From: an uncultured Lachnospiraceae bacterium
GTDB taxonomy: Bacteria; Bacillota; Clostridia; Lachnospirales; Lachnospiraceae
Direction of reading: 5' to 3'
DNA length: 64,000 nt
Assembly: GCA_947643615.1 (NCBI GenBank)
Contig: CANRWO010000007.1
Coordinates: forward strand, 1-64,000
In this document: positions 54,753-61,935 of the stretch, piece by piece
How positions within the stretch are numbered: the stretch's first letter is position 1
Layout: every line of letters starts with the position of its first letter
Translations under genes and position numbers: made by a program
Notes under the pieces: generated by a model
Database searches by the model: none
Told to the model about the DNA's origin: nothing
Seen by the model: only the letters and a program-made list of their open reading frames with translations

Positions 54753-55562
54753 TTAACCCAGCAGAGAAAGTACACCCTGGTTAGACTGGTTAGCCTGTGC
54801 CAACATTGCCTGACCTGCCTGTGCAAGGATGTTGTTGTTAGCGTATCTAACCATCTCTGTTGCCATATCGGTATCACGGATAGCGGACTCAGCGCTGGTG
54901 GTATTCTCAACAATGTTGTTCAGGTTGTTGATCGTATGCTCCAGTCTGTTCTGAACTGCACCAAGATCGGAACGCTGCTTGTTCAGTGCTGCAATAGCCT
55001 TCTTACAGCTCTTGTTCAGAGCACCTGCTGTAGATGCGCTGCTAACGCTGCCAGCAAGACCCAGACCACTACAGTTCATGGATGTGATCTTCAGGGTGAT
55101 ATGCTGGCTGGTCTCTGCACCTACCTGAAGGCTAACATTGGAGCAAGAACCGGTAAGCAGATTCTTCTCATTGAAAGTAGTGGTGGAAGCTACACGGTTA
55201 ATTTCGCTCATCAGCTGCTTAACTTCACTGTTGATGTAGCTGCGGTCACTGGAGGTCAGTGTGCCGTTCTCACCCTTAACTGACAGCTCGTTGATACGCT
55301 GAAGCATGTCATGAACTTCGTTCAAAGCACCTTCTGCTGTCTGCACCATGGAAACGCCGTCCTGTGCGTTTGCAGCTGCCTGTGTAAGGCCGCGAACCTG
55401 ACGTCTCATCTTCTCGGAAATTGCCAACCCTGCTGCATCATCTGCTGCACGGTTTACTTTGTAACCGGAAGACAACTTCTCAGTGGACTTTGCCTGGCTT
55501 GCTGTTGTGATGCCGAGCATTCTGTTAGAGTTCATTGCTGTTAAATTGTGCTGTACTACCAT
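54753..55562 (-). CDS. Flagellin (copy 2)
   Basis: 269 residues, identical to copy 1 except Gln4. At DNA level the two genes are almost identical through the body, but they differ over roughly the last 60 bases of coding sequence, at the start codon region and in the whole leader. Such a pattern fits repeated gene conversion. AAGGAGG precedes the ATG. It has its own sigma-28 promoter (55752-55778) and a longer, more structured leader than copy 1. It lies directly after the flgN/fliT-like gene of the flagellar block. Confidence 0.96.
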   Translation of the reverse strand: MVVQHNLTAMNSNRMLGITTASQAKSTEKLSSGYKVNRAADDAAGLAISEKMRRQVRGLTQAAANAQDGVSMVQTAEGALNEVHDMLQRINELSVKGENGTLTSSDRSYINSEVKQLMSEINRVASTTTFNEKNLLTGSCSNVSLQVGAETSQHITLKITSMNCSGLGLAGSVSSASTAGALNKSCKKAIAALNKQRSDLGAVQNRLEHTINNLNNIVENTTSAESAIRDTDMATEMVRYANNNILAQAGQAMLAQANQSNQGVLSLLG

Positions 55563-55570
55563 AATATATT

Positions 55571-55604
55571 CCTCCTTGAATTTGACGACCTCTTCCCTGA
55601 GGCC
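55571..55604 (-). promoter_or_regulatory. Candidate CsrA-binding site in flagellin 2 leader
   Basis: GGCCTC pairs with GAGGTC (one G-U pair) around loop AGGGAA, then AAGGAGG at the ribosome binding site. Although the two flagellin leaders are otherwise different, this hairpin and its GGA are kept in both, which supports function. Confidence 0.65.
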
Positions 55605-55633
55605 AATTATTTTTTCCTACCGTTCACCCGGCT

Positions 55634-55702
55634 CGCACATTCCAGCTTCCCGGTAGTAATCACAGTAACCTTCCGCCAATGTGCGAATGGCTTCCGATTA
55701 CT
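55634..55702 (-). promoter_or_regulatory. Crossing helices in the flagellin 2 leader
   Basis: CGCACATT/AATGTGCG (55634-55641 with 55678-55685) and AGTAATC/GATTACT (55655-55661 with 55696-55702) are both perfect but interleave, so they would form a pseudoknot or exclude each other. Absent from the flagellin 1 leader. No known riboswitch class recognised. Confidence 0.4.
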
Positions 55703-55751
55703 TTATGAAGAAAGCCCTGAACTATATGTTCATTTGCTTTACTTGTAATAT

Positions 55752-55778
55752 ATATCGGTGCGTCCTGCAAATACTTTA
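55752..55778 (-). promoter_or_regulatory. Sigma-28 promoter of flagellin 2
   Basis: TAAAGTAT (55771-55778), 11 bases, ACCGATAT (55752-55759) on the minus strand, the same form as the copy 1 promoter. The leader to the ATG is about 180 bases. Confidence 0.88.
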
Positions 55779-55823
55779 GTGCTAAAATAAATTTTTTTTA
55801 TTTTTTTTATTTGCTTGAAACGT

Positions 55824-56297
55824 CTACTTTTTACTGTCCATAAAATGTGACTGCGGCACGGCGCCGCCGTTCATATTCTTATAGTAGTTAAATGCAGCCT
55901 TGGAACTCTTCCGCTCCTGCCTGATATTGTTATGTGCCTTAGCAAAATACTGTTCCACCAGCTTCTTATTGCGCTGCTCCTGCGCCTGGACGGAAACGCT
56001 CAGTTCCGTCACCCGGCGTATTTTGTCCTGTAACGCTTTGATTTGATTTACATATTTTTCGCGATTACCCTTTAATTCCGCTGCCAGACTGCCATACACA
56101 GATTCAAAACCCTCGTCCAGTTTCTCCAGCTTCTCAATCAGACGGCCCTTTTCCTCAATAGCGGCATCAAATTCATCCAAATTAGCAGTATCCGCCAAAA
56201 AAATCTGCTCCTGCTCCTTGTTATACTCCTGGATTTCCCTCAATACCTGCAGCTTTTTGTCAAGGCTCTCGGATAAAACAGTCAGTTGATTTTCCAT
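55824..56297 (-). CDS. FlgN/FliT-like flagellar chaperone
   Basis: 157 residues, nearly all helical with long heptad-like charged stretches (SLDKKLQVLREIQEYNKEQEQIFL; EKGRLIEKLEKLDEGF), ending QSHFMDSKK. Position right after fliS and its shape fit an export chaperone for hook-associated proteins. Its ATG overlaps the fliS stop by one base. Sequence alone is too plain to choose between FlgN and FliT. Confidence 0.6.
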   Translation of the reverse strand: MENQLTVLSESLDKKLQVLREIQEYNKEQEQIFLADTANLDEFDAAIEEKGRLIEKLEKLDEGFESVYGSLAAELKGNREKYVNQIKALQDKIRRVTELSVSVQAQEQRNKKLVEQYFAKAHNNIRQERKSSKAAFNYYKNMNGGAVPQSHFMDSKK

Positions 56298-56683
56298 CAA
56301 ATGTTTCCCTTCTCGCGGTTCATGCGCATGACTTCCTTCCAGGTATCCCTGATCTCCCGCAAATGCCCCAGACACTCGTCTAATATCTCATGGTCCTTTT
56401 TCATATTTGCCTGTACCAGGCGCTTCTCCAGGTATACATAAATGTCTTCGAAATCCTTTGCCACCGGATAATTCATATCCAGCGTCTGCCTGAGGTACTC
56501 CACTATTTTCTGTGTCTTCACAATATTGGTATGTGCCTTCTGTACATCCTTCTGCTCCATAGCAATCAGTGCAATATTACAGAATTTGATCGCCCCTTCA
56601 TATAACATCAGCGTAAGTTCTGACGGGGTCGCCGTCAGAACTTTACTGTTATTATACTGGGCATACGCATTGGGTAATGCCAT
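56297..56683 (-). CDS. fliS: Flagellar export chaperone FliS
   Basis: Binds the C-terminal D0 helix of flagellin and keeps it soluble for export. 128 residues: NAYAQYNNSKVLTATPSELTLMLYEGAIKF is the family opening and the four-helix core follows (DFEDIYVYLEKRLVQANMKKD). Lies four bases after fliD, a standard arrangement. Confidence 0.95.
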   Translation of the reverse strand: MALPNAYAQYNNSKVLTATPSELTLMLYEGAIKFCNIALIAMEQKDVQKAHTNIVKTQKIVEYLRQTLDMNYPVAKDFEDIYVYLEKRLVQANMKKDHEILDECLGHLREIRDTWKEVMRMNREKGNI

Positions 56684-56687
56684 ATCG

Positions 56688-58853
56688 TCAACCTCCCAGC
56701 AGTGATGTCACTGCATTTGCATTCTGCTGCATCTTTGCCATGGCAGTTTCCATGGCGCTGAACTTTTTATACCATTTGTCCTCGTAATCATTCAGCTTCT
56801 GTTCCAAATCCTTAATCTTGGAAGTGTAATCGTCATAATCCGACTTCATCTTCTTGTCATCATAGAAGCTTCCGAAAGAACGGTAGCCGTCCACAGACTT
56901 TGACATATCAGTCATCTTGCCGTACAGATTCTGGGAAAGCTTGGTAAAGAAATCAATTACCGTATCCGGATCGTTGGCAATCATTGTCTTCAGCTTATCC
57001 GCATCTCCTGCAGTATATCCGTCATCTGTATCTCCTGCAATGTGGTATGCATTCTTTTCATTATCGGGAGCTACCAGATAACTAAGTGTATCAATACCGA
57101 AGTCAAACAGATACATTGTCTTCCCGTTGACTTCAATTCCGGCTGACATCACGCTCTTCATGCCCGCGCTGACGGAAGAAAGGTTCTCGTCACGCCGAAG
57201 CAGGGAATCCTTGATCTTCTGCTCGTACTTCTCAATGTCTTTCTCAGACATCACTTCCTTTTCTTCATCCGACAGAGGTTCATACCCTCTGGCGGAATCC
57301 GCATTGTACAGTTTATCCATCTCATTGACAATGGAATTGTACTCCTTCAGGAAGCTCTTCACCATGTCATAAATGCCGTCCACATCCTGCTCAGTGGTAA
57401 CGGTAACGGACTCGCCGGGTTTTGTTTCCGCCAGCGCCGTAAAGGTCAACCCGTTGATCTCAAAGGCATTGTTGGAATTCTCGTAAGTAGCGCCGTTCAA
57501 GGTAATCAACGCATTCTGGCCGGATACCTTGGTTGCTCCCATATTTATCCCGGATGTGTCACCAGCCGAAGGATTGTTCAAAGATGCCTCATATTCCTCT
57601 ATTACTCTGTGAGCCTTTTCTGCCTTGGCATAATAACGGTCTTCCACCTCGCCGGTCAGTTTGGAAGTCGCTGCAGCACTGTATGTTGTCTCCCCGTTGC
57701 TGTCTGTTCCAGTCGTAATGGTAACATAGCTTTCCACGTTGGCGATCTGGTCATTCAGTTTGGTCACAGACTCCGTATTGGCAGCCAGGGATTCCGCGTC
57801 TGCTTTCTTCTCGGAGAGATCCTTTACCTCTTCCTGCAATGCGGCGATCTTCTCTTCCGCCGCTTTTTTGTCATCTTCAGTAAAGGGGGAATCCTTTGCG
57901 TTCAGCTTTTCATTCAGCTCTTCAATTTCTTTATTCTTTGCTTCGATCTGGGTTTTATAATTCTCCGCCGTATCCAGCGTGATACCCTTATCCGCATATT
58001 TTTTGTTGATGTCGTCAATGGTCTTCTGAGCCGCATCGCGGGAAGCTGTCATGGACTTATACTGGTTCAGGTATGATTCGGTCCTGGAAGCCACATCCTT
58101 ATCGATCAAAGCCTTCATGTTGGAAAGGGTCGCTGCCCTGTCCCCTGCAAAGTATGCCGCATATTTCCGGTACTCCGCCAGAGATGCCTTGTCGTCCTTC
58201 AGATCCACATTCAGCTTCATCGCTTCCAGTGCTGCTTCGCCGTTGTCATCCAAAGCGGTGATGCTAAAATCATTTGCCACACCGGACTCCTTCGCACTAA
58301 TGGAAAACCGCCCCCACTTCGCGTCGAAGCTGGCATTCAAACCTGCATCCTTAAGCTGGGTCAGCACATCCGAAATGGTTGTATCCTCCGTAATATTAAT
58401 GTCCACGGAAGTTTTGCCGGTGGTCACATTGATCTTGCCTGCCCCGGTAAAACCTTTCAGCTCACTGATCTTCGTCAATGCATTTGCCGTTTCCCCGTCT
58501 GTACCGTGTTCTACCACCCCGCCTGTCAGGTATCCGGTCTTGGCCAGCTGGTTCACCTCCAGGTTCTGCACGCCGTTTACGGCGTTCTCACCGGTGATCA
58601 CGCTTACAATGCTGGAATTAGAAACCTTGGATACTTTCTTGGTATAGGCGGAGCTGAAACGCATATTACTCAGGAATTTGGACTGCAAATTCTTTAATTT
58701 TGTATTCAGTTCTTTCCACGCATCCTGCTTCCAGTTCAGCTTTGTCTGGGCCTTTTTAGCCGTCTTCACCTTAACGCTTTTTGCCTCCACCAGCTGCTGT
58801 ATCAGACTCTCCGTATCCATGCCGGACATCAGTCCGCTCATTCTCATTGCCAT
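56688..58853 (-). CDS. fliD: Flagellar filament cap protein FliD
   Basis: Caps the growing filament and guides flagellin folding. 721 residues, longer than typical caps (about 450-500). The N-terminal SGLMSGMDTESLI motif and the C-terminal FliD_C region (YDMVKSFLKEYNSIVNEMD; final AMAKMQQNANAVTSLL) are intact. Extra length lies in a central insertion (about residues 230-400) rich in Glu/Lys heptads (KTQIEAKNKEIEELNEKLN; AALQEEVKDLSEKKAD), probably a coiled coil. The ATG at 58853 has AAAGGTG upstream; the frame is open 20 codons further without one. Confidence 0.95.
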   Translation of the reverse strand: MAMRMSGLMSGMDTESLIQQLVEAKSVKVKTAKKAQTKLNWKQDAWKELNTKLKNLQSKFLSNMRFSSAYTKKVSKVSNSSIVSVITGENAVNGVQNLEVNQLAKTGYLTGGVVEHGTDGETANALTKISELKGFTGAGKINVTTGKTSVDINITEDTTISDVLTQLKDAGLNASFDAKWGRFSISAKESGVANDFSITALDDNGEAALEAMKLNVDLKDDKASLAEYRKYAAYFAGDRAATLSNMKALIDKDVASRTESYLNQYKSMTASRDAAQKTIDDINKKYADKGITLDTAENYKTQIEAKNKEIEELNEKLNAKDSPFTEDDKKAAEEKIAALQEEVKDLSEKKADAESLAANTESVTKLNDQIANVESYVTITTGTDSNGETTYSAAATSKLTGEVEDRYYAKAEKAHRVIEEYEASLNNPSAGDTSGINMGATKVSGQNALITLNGATYENSNNAFEINGLTFTALAETKPGESVTVTTEQDVDGIYDMVKSFLKEYNSIVNEMDKLYNADSARGYEPLSDEEKEVMSEKDIEKYEQKIKDSLLRRDENLSSVSAGMKSVMSAGIEVNGKTMYLFDFGIDTLSYLVAPDNEKNAYHIAGDTDDGYTAGDADKLKTMIANDPDTVIDFFTKLSQNLYGKMTDMSKSVDGYRSFGSFYDDKKMKSDYDDYTSKIKDLEQKLNDYEDKWYKKFSAMETAMAKMQQNANAVTSLLGG

Positions 58854-58873
58854 ACTGTTACCACACCTTTCTT

Positions 58874-59305
58874 CTAAAGTCTCTCGTCTATCAGGATTCC
58901 CGCAAGCTCCCAAACCTTGGCGATCATATCCAGGGTCTTCTCGGGCGGAAGTTCTTTCAGGACTTCCTTGGTACTCTTATCCACGATCTTAATGGTTACA
59001 CGGTTTGTGTCCTCGTGGATGCCAAATACCGCCTCGGAATTCGACAGGTTTTTGTTTAATTTTTCCACTGCCTTGCGGATCTGCTCAACATTTGCCTGCT
59101 GGTCTTTCGACTGCTCCCCGTTCTCGGACTGGCCTTTTTCCTGTGCATTCTCCACAATATTAGTAGTTTTATCGACCTGCTCCGCAGCCTGGACGCTGCT
59201 GGTCGCACTCTCTGGCTTCTCCGTCTGCGCGGGAGCCTTCGGCTTTTGTACTACACTTCCCTGTGCCTGTACCGTCATGATGCTTGAAACTGGTTCAATT
59301 GCCAT
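58874..59305 (-). CDS. flaG: FlaG family protein
   Basis: 143 residues: a low-complexity Gln/Glu/Lys N-terminus and the conserved FlaG domain (VFGIHEDTNRVTIKIVDKSTKEVLKELPPEKTLDM). FlaG influences filament length in other bacteria. Lies 20 bases upstream of fliD in the same direction. Confidence 0.9.
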   Translation of the reverse strand: MAIEPVSSIMTVQAQGSVVQKPKAPAQTEKPESATSSVQAAEQVDKTTNIVENAQEKGQSENGEQSKDQQANVEQIRKAVEKLNKNLSNSEAVFGIHEDTNRVTIKIVDKSTKEVLKELPPEKTLDMIAKVWELAGILIDERL

Positions 59306-59412
59306 TTTCCCACCTCCATGTGTGATTATTTAATTTTGTTATGCACCGCCTTCCCGTCCCACTCGGACATTCAGATTTGGGTGCGTATCTAAATCATTTA
59401 TCGGATAATCAT

Positions 59413-59456
59413 GAAAAAAAATTAACAGGGAGACACGATTTTTTTCTGCCTCCCTG
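59413..59456 (-). terminator. Terminator after csrA
   Basis: CAGGGAG (59426-59432) pairs with CTCCCTG (59450-59456); TTAATTTTTTTT follows on the minus strand. It separates fliW-csrA from flaG-fliD-fliS, so the latter probably has its own start within 59306-59412 or depends on read-through. Confidence 0.7.
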
Positions 59457-59491
59457 CAAGATACCATCTGCCCGCTCCGCAGGCTTCTTCC

Positions 59492-59716
59492 TTATGATTT
59501 TCCGAACATCTCCTTCAGCGCTCCCATCCCTTCCGCGCTGACAGCCTCACTGTTGGCTTCCTGAATCTGGAGATATACCTCTTTTCGGTATACAGGAACC
59601 TCTTTTGGCGCATGGATGCCAATCTTCACCTGGTCGCCCTTAACCTCCAGTATCGTAATCTCAATATTATTATTGATAACGATAGCTTCATTTTTCTTAC
59701 GGGACAATGCCAGCAT
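59492..59716 (-). CDS. csrA: Carbon storage regulator CsrA
   Basis: RNA-binding translational repressor; binds GGA motifs, in Gram-positives mainly the flagellin leader. 74 residues from MLALSRKKNEAIVINNNIEI, with KIGIHAPKEVPVYRKEVY typical of the binding surface. Placed one base after the fliW stop, as in B. subtilis. FliW holds it inactive until flagellin titrates FliW. Confidence 0.96.
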   Translation of the reverse strand: MLALSRKKNEAIVINNNIEITILEVKGDQVKIGIHAPKEVPVYRKEVYLQIQEANSEAVSAEGMGALKEMFGKS

Positions 59717-59717
59717 C

Positions 59718-60176
59718 TCACACACCCGCCTTTCCGCTCTGTAAAATTTCATAAACAGGGAATTTTACAGGAAACTCGCTGTTTTCAACAATAACCTGAC
59801 AGGCCATATGGGTCTCAACATTGATCACGAGAGGCCCCCTCAAGTTCACACTCATCCTGGTCAGGTCTCCAGGTACGGATACCGTCACCAAAACCAGCAG
59901 GCTATCCTCCGTAATGTCCCCGAGGCACGCCAGCAGTTCGTCGTTCACTTCCGGGTCATAATCGGGTTTTACGATCAAAGGATCCATTACAGGCATGGCA
60001 AAACCTGTTTCGTCCAAAGACTGCATATAACGGATGCCTGCTCCCTGCCCCACTTCTTCGTCATGGATCAGGGCAAATCTTTTCATTTCCGGGAACCCGA
60101 TAATCCCATTCTCAAAATTGATAACCTTATCCTCGGAAATCTCAACTTCTCCGAATATTCTTGTGTTAATCTTCAT
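59718..60176 (-). CDS. fliW: Flagellar assembly factor FliW
   Basis: Binds and inhibits CsrA, and is itself bound by flagellin, giving homeostatic control of flagellin level. 152 residues with INFENGIIGFPEMKRFALI, LVLVTVSVPGDLTRMSVNLRGPLVIN and a conserved C-terminus. Immediately upstream of csrA. Confidence 0.96.
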   Translation of the reverse strand: MKINTRIFGEVEISEDKVINFENGIIGFPEMKRFALIHDEEVGQGAGIRYMQSLDETGFAMPVMDPLIVKPDYDPEVNDELLACLGDITEDSLLVLVTVSVPGDLTRMSVNLRGPLVINVETHMACQVIVENSEFPVKFPVYEILQSGKAGV

Positions 60177-60227
60177 GGTTCCTCACATTCTGCCGCGCTG
60201 CGGCCTGAACATTCCAAATATTTACTA

Positions 60228-61811
60228 TTAGATAAAATTCAGCAGAGTCGTCTGCATCACCTTACCGGTAGCCATCAATGCCGCCTCGTAAGTCAGTTCC
60301 GCACTGTTCAGATGGATTGCAACCTCTGTGATATCTGCGTCCTCATTCTCACTTTTCAGTGTTTCGAAAGTAGTCTTCTGGTTCTGCATACGGTTCTCAA
60401 TCAGGGACAGCTTACTGCTCCGTGTACCGCAGTTAGTGATGCATAAGTTAGAGTCGTCCAAATGCTTCTGATAAGTTGTGATCCCTTTCTCAAAAAGCTT
60501 CTGTTCCTTATTCTTTGCATAAGTCAGCGCTTTGTCCACCGCCTCCAACTGCCTCTCAATGATTTTCGTCTTGGCCGGATCGCCTTCGTGCTCTTTCTTC
60601 AGCTTTTCCAGTGTCGCCATAGTGCCTTCCAAATCCAGGACATCCTGCATGGCATTGACAATATCATCCGTCTCTCTGCCAATACCGGGTTGGAAACATT
60701 CATCCGCAGTAGAATTAACACGAATCGTCTGATTAAAGCCTACATCGTACTCAATCTCCTGGCGCGCCACATTTCCGTCCAAGTAGGTTGAATTATATTC
60801 TATCTTATTCTTGTCAGCATCCGTAGAGGTACATGCGAAATAGTGCTGGGGGCGCAAATCTCCCTTATTCCAGTGATCCTTCGCATATGTGACCCGGATT
60901 TCCCCTTCATCCTTGTTTGTGGTACTGTCGTTGTCCTTCACGGACATCAATGTTTTGTAATGGTCCTCGCCCAGCAGGAGTTCTCCGGTCTCCGGAACAA
61001 AGACCACATCCCCTTTTCCTACATTTTTATAAGGGTCGTCATAGGAATGTATCACCGTTACCGTTGCAGGAGCCGGAGGAATCTGTGCTGTCTGCCCGGT
61101 GGCAGGATCCGTATACTCTATCTTCGGAAGCATGGGATTTCCGTCCGCATCCACATCGGTACAGTCGCCATATGCCAGACGGATACGGTATACATCCGTG
61201 GCAGATATCTGTGTTTCGTCAATACTGCCTATAGGCGGTGTGCCGGTAGTGTCATCAAAATTAGCAGAATTAATGTCCAGCAGCTTCCCTGTATCCACAT
61301 ACGTCAACGTATCGATGGAACCCGTGCCCAACTGTTCCGTTATAGAATAGTGCAATGTTGTCTCCTTCAGGAAACTCAAGGAAGTATCGGTGCGGAAACC
61401 GGTAAATACATAGCGTCCCGCGTAATCCGCGTCACCGGTGCTGTAGATTTCATCCCCCAGCGCCTTAAACTCCTCCAGAATGATCTGTCTTTCCTCGGTC
61501 TTCAGTTCGCCGTTGGCTCCTTTGGTACACCGGGCGATCATGTTGGTCATAATCTGGGACAGATTCTTTAAAGCTTCCTCCGTGACATTGAGCCAGCTCT
61601 TCGCATCGGGAATGTTTTTGCTGTAATACTGCGTTACCTCCGTCACGCTGCTTCTAAGGCGCAGCGCCCTGATGGCCACAACGGGGTCATCCGAAGGCTT
61701 ATTGATCTTCTTCTGGGTAGACATCTGTGTACTCAATTTATCCTTATATACCTTATTGGTATTGATATTGGATAAATTGTTACGCTGCATAATCTTATTT
61801 GTGATTCTCAT
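60228..61811 (-). CDS. flgL: Flagellar hook-associated protein FlgL (HAP3)
   Basis: Junction protein between hook and filament. 527 residues, longer than usual (about 300). N-terminal MRITNKIMQRNNLSNINTNK and INKPSDDPVVAIRALRLR, and C-terminal ENEDADITEVAIHLNSAELTYEAALMATGKVMQTTLLNFI are the flagellin-like ends. The extra length is a central beta-rich domain (about 150-400). GGAG lies 6 bases before the ATG at 61811. Confidence 0.94.
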   Translation of the reverse strand: MRITNKIMQRNNLSNINTNKVYKDKLSTQMSTQKKINKPSDDPVVAIRALRLRSSVTEVTQYYSKNIPDAKSWLNVTEEALKNLSQIMTNMIARCTKGANGELKTEERQIILEEFKALGDEIYSTGDADYAGRYVFTGFRTDTSLSFLKETTLHYSITEQLGTGSIDTLTYVDTGKLLDINSANFDDTTGTPPIGSIDETQISATDVYRIRLAYGDCTDVDADGNPMLPKIEYTDPATGQTAQIPPAPATVTVIHSYDDPYKNVGKGDVVFVPETGELLLGEDHYKTLMSVKDNDSTTNKDEGEIRVTYAKDHWNKGDLRPQHYFACTSTDADKNKIEYNSTYLDGNVARQEIEYDVGFNQTIRVNSTADECFQPGIGRETDDIVNAMQDVLDLEGTMATLEKLKKEHEGDPAKTKIIERQLEAVDKALTYAKNKEQKLFEKGITTYQKHLDDSNLCITNCGTRSSKLSLIENRMQNQKTTFETLKSENEDADITEVAIHLNSAELTYEAALMATGKVMQTTLLNFI

Positions 61812-61935
61812 CAATTTCTCCGTTTCCGCGCCGTCTTGCCGCACAAATCTTTTACTGGCCTATGGCAACCAACTCGCATACACAAATTATGTGGTTAAAA
61901 TAAATCTACTTTAATACCTATGCCTCAAATATGGC

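Noticed and set aside
53795..55544. Open frames of 77-203 codons on the plus strand across both flagellin genes
   Set aside because: They are duplicated exactly as the flagellins are, have Cys-rich compositions unlike real proteins and lack ribosome binding sites; they are mirror frames of the flagellin codons.
55621..55702. c-di-GMP or cobalamin riboswitch in the flagellin 2 leader
   Set aside because: It is structured, but the core sequences of those classes (for example the conserved GEMM junction bases or the B12 box) are not present.
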